The notes below the pieces were generated by a model. The model ran no database searches. It saw nothing but the letters and a program-made list of their open reading frames with translations, and was not told the origin of the DNA. From Asterochloris sp. CNOR1 (Eukaryota; Chlorophyta; Trebouxiophyceae; Trebouxiales; Trebouxiaceae), in the NCBI GenBank assembly GCA_963969365.1, contig OZ017756.1, positions 1,550,001-1,614,000 of the forward strand: a stretch of 64,000 bases of DNA, in the 5' to 3' direction. The translations under genes and the position numbers were made by a program. Shown here piece after piece: positions 46,501 through 57,100 of this stretch. Each line of letters starts with the position of its first letter. Position 1 is the stretch's first letter.

Positions 46501-47698
46501 CTGTGGACTTCAATTTCACTAACACTCCCCGTCCACAGGTAGGTCGTCTACTTGTTCAGCCCAGGCAATGGTGTTGGACTGCCTCTCGATGTCTCTGCAC
46601 CATTGTGTTCAGGTGATCCTTGTCAACCTGGGGACCAATGACTGGAAGTGCAATAACATCCCTGGTAAGGCTCTGCTGCTTTCAGATATGGCTGCATGAC
46701 GTCAATGTTGTCTTTACCTTCACTTCCCTGACGTCAAACATGTGCAGGCGTCCCCTATGTCAATGCCTACACCAGCCTCATACAGGTGGGTAGGTGCATG
46801 ATGACCTGGCCACCAAGTGTGCAGCTGCAGCCTGTGTTGATGCTTGCGCCATTGCTTTTAGCCTCTCTGCCTCTTGCTTTCAGCAGAAGGTCCCAGCCTG
46901 TCATGGCCTCCAGCAAGGCAGCATGCTTGAGTCATCAACACCTCTGTCTCTGTGTCTGCTCTTCTCTTGTGAGCATCACGGCAGCACTCACCCAGCCGGC
47001 AACGTCTCAGCATGCGATTTTCTAATTTTTTTGGGGCATGCCTGCAGAGCTTACGCAGTCTGTGGGGCAACACCCCTTACATCATCCACGAAGTGGGCCC
47101 CATGCTGGGCAGCGGCCTGGCAGAGCAGACCAGAGCGCTGCTGCAAGGCATCATTGACAACTTCGCAGCCGCAGGAGACACCAACCAAACTGTGGTGGTG
47201 CTGCCTTATGATGATGGCAGCTCAGGATACGGTGAGCTGCAGTGCCACCACTTGGGAGCTTGTTCAGGGGCCTCCAGACAGCTTGGCACCTGGCTTGCTG
47301 CTATGCAGTGTTATTAGACACCCTTCAGGCAGCCGCCTGTGGAAGGTGCGCAAAGCACACGGAATCCGCGTATGCAGGCAGCTGTTTGTCACACTTAAGG
47401 GCCATGTGCCCACTGCACACAGTTGGCCACCTCAGCTTGCCCCTGCAGCCAAGCACTGTATGCCTTCGCAGGCAGCTGCTTGTCAGCGGTTGAGCCCAAC
47501 CCTTCTTAGGGGCAGCTGCCTATTTGTCTCTGCTGCGGCCGAGCGACTCCTGCTGCGGGACACAATGTGAGCAGACCCTTCTACGCTGCAGGCTGCAACC
47601 AGCACCCAAATGCAATCACCCACCTTGCCAATGCTGTTCAGCTCCAGCCGACTGTGGCCAGGGTCACTGGCTGGCAGTCTATCACCACCTCATCATAA
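43587..47698 (+). CDS. GDSL/SGNH esterase, carbohydrate esterase family 2-like, copy 1
   Basis: Secreted esterase, probably removing acetyl groups from polysaccharides. Exons: 43587-43635, 44029-44146, 44371-44668, 45066-45113, 45289-45398, 45707-45764, 46020-46215, 46426-46538, 46613-46664, 46748-46785, 47048-47231, 47592-47698 (456 aa; 481 if ATG 43512 is used). A signal peptide (MHGWTALAVAALTLLQ) is followed by a Pro/Val/Ser-rich linker. A CE2-type N-terminal beta domain follows (LLGRWFPDG, RASWSGSMILGSFSG). The SGNH domain has the nucleophile block RQILSIGDSIAAGFG, the Asn block VILVNLGTNDW, and a C-terminal GCNQHPN segment with the likely catalytic His. It forms a tandem pair with the gene at 48629-53719. 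Confidence 0.85.
44758..44806 (+). repeat. copy of exon 3 donor edge in esterase copy 1
   Basis: TTCTGGGCTCCTTACTGGCA through CCACCTGCAATCTCAG mimics the real exon end at 44625-44668 (TCCTGGGGTCCTTCTCAGGC through CAACCTGCAACCTCCAG), about 140 bp downstream in the following intron. Confidence 0.85.
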
Positions 47699-48628
47699 CT
47701 AGTCCCCGCTCAGACCCAGCCTCAGCGTATGCATTGGCCAATGGCTCAAACTGTCGACAGTATCGTCGCCTGTCAAGAGGGCTCTGCACAGCAGCAGCAC
47801 CACCACCACTGATTGGCCCTAGCTGCGTTACCAGAGCCTCACTTGCTGTGAGGCAGCAATGGTGTTGGTGTCTTTGCAGCATGGTCTGTGCATTCTCAGC
47901 GCTCCCACACAGATTGCAGGAATGTAGGAACTCAATTTCATCAAGGACCCCTGCCTCCCCCAGACCACCATCTCACAGGCCGCGCCCTGCACCCTTGCCT
48001 GACCACATACTGTCATTGCTAAACTGCATTGCCCTAGCTAGACACCCCTCTCCCCTTCTCTTCGGAAGTTCTTCGGCTGGTGAGAGCCGGTTGGCTCCTC
48101 AGTTCTTCGTGAAAATCCCGCAGTGCAGACCTGAAATCATCAAAAACGTGGCATTGGTCAGATGATCCTCAGGCGCAGATCTGCAAGAAATAAAGAATAC
48201 AGGAGTTGACCTCTCTCCCAAAGGCTCCAAGCTGCTGCTCCCAGGCTTGATCGGCGGGCGTAGCATATCAGGCGGCCAACTCCCTGCCAGATCCGCCCAG
48301 AATCTTACGAGTGCGTCCACTCATAGAAGCAACGCCGCTGCCGCAGCAATCCCTTCCAGTGGGTTCGCTATAGAGGTGTGAGGCGTCAGTGACTGCCCTG
48401 CCGATTGCTATTGATCTGGCAGCCCTACGTTGCATGCGCCTGATCGAGCTGGCTCTGACCAGAGAGCTCAACCACAGTGCACCTGCATTGCAATGGAGCA
48501 CTGCAGCCAGCAATGCCACCATGCTTTGATAATGCTGTGCTCTGCGCCAGGTGGAGCATTGCTTTTGTGTGCAATGCAGGAGTGATAAACAGGGCACCTA
48601 TTGGGCTGACGGAGCAGGACACGTCACC
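47699..48628. other. intergenic region between the tandem esterase genes
   Basis: Contains the 3' end of esterase copy 1 and the promoter of copy 2. No supported gene, tRNA or repeat was seen. Confidence 0.4.
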
Positions 48629-51600
48629 ATGAGCTGTAGCAGGGAGCTGCGCACATGTGCACGCCTGGCAGTTCTGGCCCTCTTGGCAGGCCTGCTGCTG
48701 ACTTGTCCAGGTGGGTTGGCTGCTGCAGAACATTTGCCACAGAGCTCTGCGGCTCAGCAGCATCAGTCTTGGCCAGAGCACGCACAGGCCATCAATGCAG
48801 CTCCCACTTGCATGCCAACATAGTCATCATATGCTAGCTGGCACCCCGTCCTGTGCAGCTGAGTCATCAAGGTTGTCAGCTGCAGGGTTCTGCACTGCTT
48901 CATTGCAAGCGCCTTGACGTTGACTGCCTTTCCCGCATGCAGCTGCCTTATGGTAGCATGCTTTTGCCTTGCCATGCAGGCTCTTTTGCACAAGACCAGT
49001 CTGCCTCATCCTTCACCTCAGCAAGCAGCACGGACGGCGGCTCGGCACAGGCAGATGCCTCCCCAGGCAATGCTGACACCTCAGCCTCGCAGACAGGGGG
49101 CTCTGCAATGGCTGCAACCGACAGGCCTCAGGGCGACGTCTCTAGCGCGTCACCCCCGACTGATGGCCCAGCCGCGGCGACGGTGATGGCTGTGAATGGG
49201 CCGCCAGGTGACTGTGGGTCTGCTTATGGTGGCTTCCCTCACGGCAACATGCCTCCAGGGCAAGACACATTGCCCAGAGCAACGGCCAGCTGCAACTATA
49301 CAGTTGGGGCTTTGGTGGTGCCTGTGGCTGGACCATGATTAAGTCTGTCAGTTCTCAGCTTCAGGACAACATGGCTTCTGGGCATGTGCAGCTGGACATG
49401 CACTTGAGTACAGCTAGTGCCGCCCCTGACACCAGCAACATCCGTGCAGCTCCAGTTCAGCTACGTGCTGCTTGTTAGATATACCACGCCGAGCACAGCG
49501 CCGGTCGAATTCTTCACTTGCGCCCCACCGCCTTGAACGTGTGTGTGCGTGCTTGTCTCTCTCCAAAACCTTCATGCACTTGTTTGCGTGGTCAGCAGAG
49601 AAGCCCACCTCCTTCAAGACCACCACCAGTGCTCCCGTTCAAAGACTTGCTGCTGAATGTCTGTGTGGGCTCCTGCTGCAGATCCAAGCAGACCAGCAAA
49701 GCTACTGGCGATGCTGACAGCGGCATCTGGCCCTCTGCAATGCTCGCCTGACATTGCCACCTGCCCCGCCTTGCAGTGTCAGCAGACAGGAGCGCACAGT
49801 ACGAGGTGGGAGCCACCCAGGCCCCAGCTGCCAATGGCACCACTCAGATCACCCCGGGCGCCAGCACTGCCAGCCCTGCACTTCCCGCCGAGGCGGCCGG
49901 CATCCCAGGTGACGCCCTGCTGGTGCACTGTCCTGCGTATCTGCAACCTCTTGACGTGCCAGCATGCCATGCTCATGTCGAAATCTCTTCACCAGCAACA
50001 TGTGTGTGGCCAGGCTTGAGGTGCTGGGACTGCAAATTTGTGCCAGGAGACTGTGCCTGCAGTAAGTGAGTTGCAGTTCCTTCGAGATTCAGCAGGGCAC
50101 ATGTCTGGGCGATGGCCGCTGTGCAGCAGCTTACTGGTGTCTGTCTGCCTGCAGCCGCTGCTGGGCAGCTGCAGCTTGTTGGCAGGTGGGTGGATGCTGC
50201 CAACCCCAGTGAGGCCCGCACAGTGGTCTCCGCCACCTCCGCCAATGTGCGGGCCTCATGGAGCAGCAGCGCCGTTCTGGGGTCCTTTACAGGCACCACA
50301 GCCTCCTGCAACCTGCAGGTAGGGTTTGCGGGGAAAGTTGCATTGCATAGTCTGGTGATGCAGGCTTTGTACTGCCTGTTCTGGGTGTGCCTGGCAAAGC
50401 CAGGCGTAACTCACAATCATACGGTGCTGTTTTCCTGAGCGCTGCACGGGGATGTTCATGTTCTTGGTTTTTGCTATGCTCTCTGTGCTTTTTGCTGCTG
50501 CTGTGCCAGCATCCATGTCTGTGCCGCCAATATCATGCTGTGTACTGCAGTGAGTCAAAAGGTATCTTCCATTGGCACCCATGCTCTGCAGTGCTCACCT
50601 TGCCTGTCCCTCACCTGCAGGACGCCACCGACAGAGGCTCCTTTGGCAGGTCAGCATGCCTGAAATGTGCTGCACTGGACTGCCTCTGAGGGCCAGGAGC
50701 AGGGCTTGCCCTTCCCGCCAGCCCAGCATGAACCATGTGCCCTGTCAGCATGCCTGCACCTCTGTCAACCTTGACCAAACAGCGAAACTAATCTATCTCC
50801 CATCCTGATGCCCTGCCTTGTTCCTGTGCAGCTCTGCATCCACTCCTGGCAGCATGTCATGCCCGCCCTGCAGCCTTGTCACTGTGCCCGTTTGCTCCTC
50901 ACTGTGTGCCGTGCCACTGTGCAGCTATGTTGAGCTCTTTGTGGACAACATGACCGCCCCAGCAGCCACATGGCAGATGACTGGTGCGCCGCAGGACTTT
51001 CCCTTGGGCAGCGGCCTCAGCGCGGGCACCCACACCTTCATGTTTGTCAAGTGAGCTGCTGTACCTGATGCAAGCAAGGCATCTGGTATGAAATGAGGCA
51101 TCTAGTTGCCTGTGCCTCTCCATGGCTTTACATGTGGCAGACTACAAGTTAGGTTGTCAATGGGTTTGGCAGCAGGCTCCGTGCAGACACAAACGCCTGC
51201 AGCACTGTTCGAATGCTTTCTTCTGACCAAAAACAGACTGCACATCATCCACTGCTGGGTCGGGGGAATCACAGCAGTCACACTGAGTGTGCACCCCATG
51301 CAGATCAGAGAGGCTACTCAGGCCGAGCCCACATCAAGACCTCTTGCATGCATTGCAAGCTCAGCGGGACCAGCGTGAACACCAAAGCCCAGCATGTGCT
51401 GCATCGTTGCAGGGGCCACTCTCACTCTTCCTGTCCTGCACACTTTGCAGGATCACAGAGGCTATGGTGAACGACATCATTCTCAACAGCTGCACTGGGA
51501 CCTTTCTGGCGCCCCCAGCTCTGCCAGCACGCAGCATGGTGCAGGTACGAGGGGCCCTCAAAAACGTTTGCAACGCGTCTTGATGCCATTCAGTCCTTGG

Positions 51601-53719
51601 CATCCTGACCTGAGTCAGGCTGTCCCTGCATGGCCTGCCCTCTAGACCTGAAGGCCAACAATTCGAGAGTCTCCTTTTGTGTCTCCCCAGCCCTTCCAAC
51701 TTGTGCAGCATGCTTCCTGTGAGCATAAGCCCTGGATCAAGCCATGGGCCTCACCTCGTTTTGCCTGGCCTGCCTGTGCGCTGGTGCTTTCAGCGCTGTG
51801 CTGCCGATTGATCAGGTGTCCAGAGAGCCCCTGTTGGGGCCACACCCTGTCCCGGGGGACAGGCTTGTTACCTGCAGTTGGACTGCCATGGCGCCCTTGC
51901 ATGTCGTCTGCGTCTGACTGAATGTGATCCCTCTTGCCCTGTACAGGTTGGCGACTCCATCAGCGCAGGTTTTGGCATCGAGTGTACCGCGTCTACCATG
52001 AATCCACCCAACCTCTACACCTACGAGAACTCCTACCTGACCTCTGCCTCAGACCTGGCCATCAGCTTCGGGGCATCGCTCACCATCATTGCCGAGAGTG
52101 GGGCCGGTGAGTCAAGTTCGAATAAGAGTTCGGACACAGCTTTGAGACATCCTTGTGCACCATTTAACAGAAAGACACTAAGAACACCACATGTAGTACA
52201 CCCTCTGTACTCCAATCTCCATGCATTCTGCTTTGCTTACAACAAACTGCTTGAAAAGTATGGCATGCAACCTATCTCAGCCTGACCATGCTAGCTCTCT
52301 GCCTGTTGGGCTGCAGCAAGCGCCCGAGCACCAAGTGCTGGCCTGCAGGTGCCTCCATCAATGCTGACTGCTCCACCAACCAGACAGTGCCTGTTCTGTT
52401 TCCTAGGGCACTGGAGAGCGTGTCGACTGTGTACTCTAACCCAAACATGGACCCCCCACAGGTAAGGAGGTGACATGCTCCCTCTTGTGCTCAGCGTTGC
52501 ATTGTTTGCAGGGGTGCTGGAGCGTGCTTTTGCATGTGATGCTGTGGCGCGCCCGCGATGCTGTAGGACACCGTGATGCTGTATTAGAGTGCTGCACCTT
52601 CAAGAGGTGCTGCATCATGCCCTTGGGATTTTGCATCCCTCTGCCTCTCTCCCAGTGCTGCATAGCTTTGCTGTATTGGATTGCTGCACATTCATCAGGT
52701 GGTGCAGCCGTGCCTGTAGGCATCTTGCATCCCTCTGCCTCTCTCCTGCTGCTGCATAGCTTTGCATAGCTGCACCAGGACTAGCTGCTGCCTTGATCGT
52801 TCACTGTGCTAAAATCCGGCTGGCTGAGCAGCTTCTGCTGCTGCGTTGAGTGACTTGGCCATGTATTGGCAAATCTGAAATGTGATTTGGACCACCTGCA
52901 GCTTGTCCTCTGCAATGTTAACACAAACGATTTCAATTGTGGCAACCAGCCAGGCCAGCAGTTTGTGCAGGACTACACAACCCTTGTCCAGGTGCTGCTC
53001 ATGCCTTTTTGCTGTCAGGAAGTGAAGGCTGCATCAGCTGCATGCCTGAGAGTGCCCCTCAAGAGCACTGCTGCTTTGCCTGGGACTTAAGTGTGCCCTT
53101 CCCACTCTTGTTGCGAGCCTTGGTGGTACTTTGGCAATGCAGGAAATCAGGAATATGTTTGGACCAAGCCCTGCCATCATACATCAGGCAAGCAGATTGC
53201 ACTGCTGATGGGTCAACTGCCCAGGGCTGGCCCCTGGCAGAATCTAGGGACCTGCGCTTCGGGTGGCCTCGTATTTCTTGCAGTCTGCAGCAGTCTGGCA
53301 TGCTTGCAAGTCAGGTTGTCTGAGCAGCAGGTATTGCTTGAAGCATCTTCATGGCATTTTGTCGAGCACTAGAGCCGAGGCCTGCTGACCCCAGGCCTGC
53401 TCTGCTGTCCTGCAGGTTGGCCCCATGCTGCAAGCCAGCACATCAGACCCCATAAGCGCCCTGCTGCAGCAAGTGATCAATAAGTTCGCCAGCATGGGGG
53501 ACACCAAGCAGTCTCTGTTCAACTTTGCTTATGACGACGGGTCCAGAGGCTATGGTGAGCTGCAGCTGCACCTTACTGATCTGGCCAGAAAGAGCACAAC
53601 TTTCCATCACTGTTTCTGTTTGCGTCGCAGGTTGCAACATGCACCCCAATATTGCCACTCACCAATACATGGCTGATCAGATCAGGTCCACCGTGGCCAA
53701 TGTCACTGGCTGGCAGTGA
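48629..53719 (+). CDS. GDSL/SGNH esterase, carbohydrate esterase family 2-like, copy 2
   Basis: Exons: 48629-48710, 48980-49207, 49777-49908, 50155-50318, 50621-50649, 50925-51050, 51451-51544, 51947-52106, 52349-52461, 52902-52991, 53143-53187, 53416-53554, 53631-53719 (496 aa, phases agree). Signal peptide LAVLALLAGLLLTCPG, then about 120 residues of Ser/Ala/Gly/Thr-rich linker, longer than in copy 1. N-terminal domain: LQLVGRWVDA, RASWSSSAVLGSFTG. SGNH domain: VGDSISAGFG, LCNVNTNDFNCGNQPGQQF, FAYDDGSRGYG, GCNMHPNIATH. Copy 2 has an intron directly before GDS, whereas copy 1 has it 12 residues earlier. It also has an extra GC-AG intron at 53188-53415 (CAG|GCAAGC). Extracellular acetyl-glycan deacetylation is inferred from the family. 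Confidence 0.85.
52600..52770 (+). repeat. direct repeat in an intron of esterase copy 2
   Basis: TTGCATCCCTCTGCCTCTCTCC followed by GCTGCATAGCTTTGC occurs twice, about 95 bp apart (near 52631-52675 and 52727-52765). It has no coding similarity to the flanking exons. Confidence 0.85.
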
Positions 53720-54187
53720 AGCAGGTCACCCCTCTCTACACACCTCACACATTGGCCCTCACTCAGCGTCCTGCAGCTCAGCATTCTGGCCAGGAACTTC
53801 TTCTTCAACATGCTCTTGTCTTCGTGGAGGCATAGATGTATGCCATGCTCAGCCTGCTTGAGACCTTGCTGGCATTGCGCTTGAGAGAGTGAGAGCTCAG
53901 ACCACATTGAGGAGGATGAGTCCCAACCCTGTGCGTGAAGTGCTGATTCATAAATTCATTGTTGAGGCCCTCATTTCATTCAAAACGTGAACATAACATC
54001 TGCGAATGTGAACTGGAGTGCTGGGCACTTGTGACATTTGCCTTCCCTGCTCTGGCCTTTGGCTGCAATCTCAACAGGTGCTTTATGAGGGAGCCACAGC
54101 CCTAGTGTGCAAGTCCTCAGAGTAGTGGCTACTCTGTTCTGGGCACTTGACAGCACTGCAGTTCAGCTGAGTAGTGAGGAGCAGGCC
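53720..54187. other. convergent intergenic region
   Basis: Between the stop codons of esterase copy 2 (+) and the WD40 gene (-). It holds both 3' UTRs; nothing else was recognised. Confidence 0.5.
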
Positions 54188-57100
54188 TCACACCCGCAAG
54201 ATCTGTGTCTTGCTGCCAAAACAAATGGCCACCCAGTCTGGCTGGGCCATGGACCACTGCAGGTTGTTGACCTCTGCGCCCGCGCTGTAGGCCAGAATAG
54301 GGTCAAGCCCAGGGTCCAGGTTGGTCTGACTCATGGTAGTCAGGTCCCAGATGAGCGCCTGGTGATCCTCGCCAGCTGTGCAGATGTGACAGGAGCTGTG
54401 AGGCGCCCATGCCAGAGAGGTGACAGTCCCCTGATGCCGCTGCAGCTCTGCCACCGGCATTGTGGGATACCTGCGATGCGGCAGAGTTTGAGAAGAGCAG
54501 AGACAGGGCAGCAGCTGTCAGGAATCATGCCAGCAAGGTGCCCGCTGCCTGAGGCTGTTGCTTTGGCTGCTGGTCACTGGATTGCAGCAATGTGCGTCTG
54601 CTGGGAGCAGGGACAGTGAAGGAGCTATGGGGAGCTGATGTCAATGGCATGCCTGGTGCCAGCGCCTGGCCACCGGCATGTCACACTGCCTGCACTGCCA
54701 CTGTGGCGGATGTGTGCCCTATGGCGAAGCTATCACAGGACGTCCTGCACTGTCAACTTTGGAACGCTACTTGTGAGCAAAGTAGCCATCTGGCAGCACC
54801 TTATCGTGCAGACCGCGACTTGCTCCATGCTGGACCAGCACACTTCAGGTCTAGGACTGCTTACTAAAATTGCAGCACCACAGCCTTCATCGAAGGCCAT
54901 GAGCACTGTGACTGTGTTGCTGTGTTGTCTTTCAGCACTTTGATGTGCAATGAGACCACAATTTGCTCAGAGTTGCTTACCGTATGTCCAACACCACAAC
55001 TTTCATTGAGTCCATGAGAACTGTGGCCATGTAGCGTGGGTCCTGCTTGTTCCAGCCCAGGCGCATGAGGGGCGTGCCTTGTGGGGCCTCATAGATGATG
55101 GTGGAGTGCTCCTTGTCCCTGCATGCATAGCGGCAGCAGTTCAACGTGCAAGCAGGCTGCAACTTTGATGCTGCATGTCAAATGTCTGACAGTGCAGGGC
55201 AGCAATCCTGCCGCACTGTGTGAAGTGTGTCTGGTCCCTGCGGGTAAAGGCTGAAGCTTTCAGGCAGTGGGGCCAGCTAAATAATTGTTCAGCTTCAAGT
55301 GGGCTCTGAGCCAGGTACTACAAAGCAGTGTGGGTCAAGTCGGGCAAGCAACAGAGTGGCTTGTCATGCTGCAGCTGAGGGTCTCCACTCTGTCTCACTC
55401 AGGTTCGCCTTGCTGCCAAGGGCCAGGCTGCACCCCGGGGATACAAATTGCATTGGAGGCGCTGATCAGCACAGGCTAGCTGACCAGCCAGGCAAGGCAG
55501 CAGGCGTCACCTGAGGGCCCCTCCGAAGTGCACCAAATGCACCTGAGGTCAACACTCAGATCAGATGTGTGTATGCACATGGGGACACACTCCCACACCT
55601 CCCCAGGGTATGCTGAGAGCAGAGTCCACAGCTTGATTGGCTGTTTGAGCGCAGCAGAACTACCTGTGACCAGATGAGAGAAGCTTGCAGTTGCGCAGAG
55701 GACTAGGTCACGCCCCTTCCCAGCCCAGAGAAGCAGTAGGCACCACATCCAGGGCAGGGAGTCAAGGGTGCAGCATGGCCTCAACCGCTGACAGGCGCAG
55801 AGACAGGGACAACCATTCCCTCTAGGCACGGCCACAGCAGTGTCCAAGTGCCAGGGAGACTCACCGCAGATCGAAGACTCGTACAGAGCCATCAGCCGAC
55901 ACAGAAGCAAAGACGCCAACCCCTCCCCAGGCAATGTCGTACACTGCCTTGTCATGGGCAATCAGCTGCGTGTCCACCACACCTTTCTGCAGGCAAGGGC
56001 AAAGCCAGGTTCTGGCATTGTGCAGCCAGGTGGACGTCCCAGGAATGCTGTACAGGTGTGCAGTGTGCTGCAGATGCCCGACAGGAACAGGTGATGTGCC
56101 AGCCTGCGCCACCTCAAGACAGGCCAGCAAGATGGCCTCCAACCGCAGGACAGCCACCCGCCATGCAAGCACAGAGGGGTCATGTCCAGTGCTGCCTGTT
56201 GAGCAGGCGCACCAGCGGCTCCGTATGTGCACATCAGGGCGGTCTGTAACACATGAGATGGCAATGGCAGCAGGCAGGCACGCTGCTTGAGCAAGTGCAT
56301 GACCATAATTGTGAGTCAAACATCTGTCAAAGGCGGGGGTTGCCTTGATGTCCCAGGTGATGCATGTAGTGGCCTCTCAGCCGGTCATGCAGGCCGGGCC
56401 CCTCCCAGGTGCTCTCTGCAACAGCACACATGCTGCAGGTAGTGGCAGCACTCGAAACGCAGACCAGACTGGTCCCAGGGAAGTCTGCTGATAGCACCAT
56501 TGCTAGTGGCAATGCAGGCCAGGCCAGTCCCTGACAACTGCAGGTGGTGCTACAGCTGCCTGTGCAGGCTTGCCTCAATGTCCCAGATGGTGCAGGTAGT
56601 GTCAATGCTGGAGGTGCCCAGGCGTTTGGGGTCTGTTTCATTCCAGTCGAAGGAGGTCAGGGGGGCGCAGTACTCTGAGTTCTTGTTCTGCAGCACAGCA
56701 CAAAGAACTTGGGGCATACATCGTCTCATCGCGCTCAAATCGTGTCTGGGAGCAGCACTCCAAGTTTGATTACCGGTCAGTCAGTTAGCCAGTCTGCACT
56801 GGTGCATGTGTTGGATGCATGCGTTGGCTGGGGCAGCAGACGCAGTGCCTCTGAATCACCCCATGGAGCGGTGAGAGAACTGCGCATGCACCCTGTCGGG
56901 CAGCGCAATGGCGGGTGACATGCAGAGACTTGCAAGAGCGGCCCTTTGCATTTGACATCAGCTTCTGCAGCAGCCCCTCAGACTACCACCCAGCAGATCC
57001 CCACATTGTGTGACAACTTCCTCAGGATGACATCTCCCTCCTGCAATGTCCACAACAGCAGCCATCCAATGTAGGACATGCCTGCTACTTAAATGGACCG

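Noticed and set aside
48600-48840. several overlapping short frames near the second esterase start as separate small genes
   Set aside because: One of them is the signal-peptide exon of esterase copy 2 in frame with its second exon; the others lack continuity.
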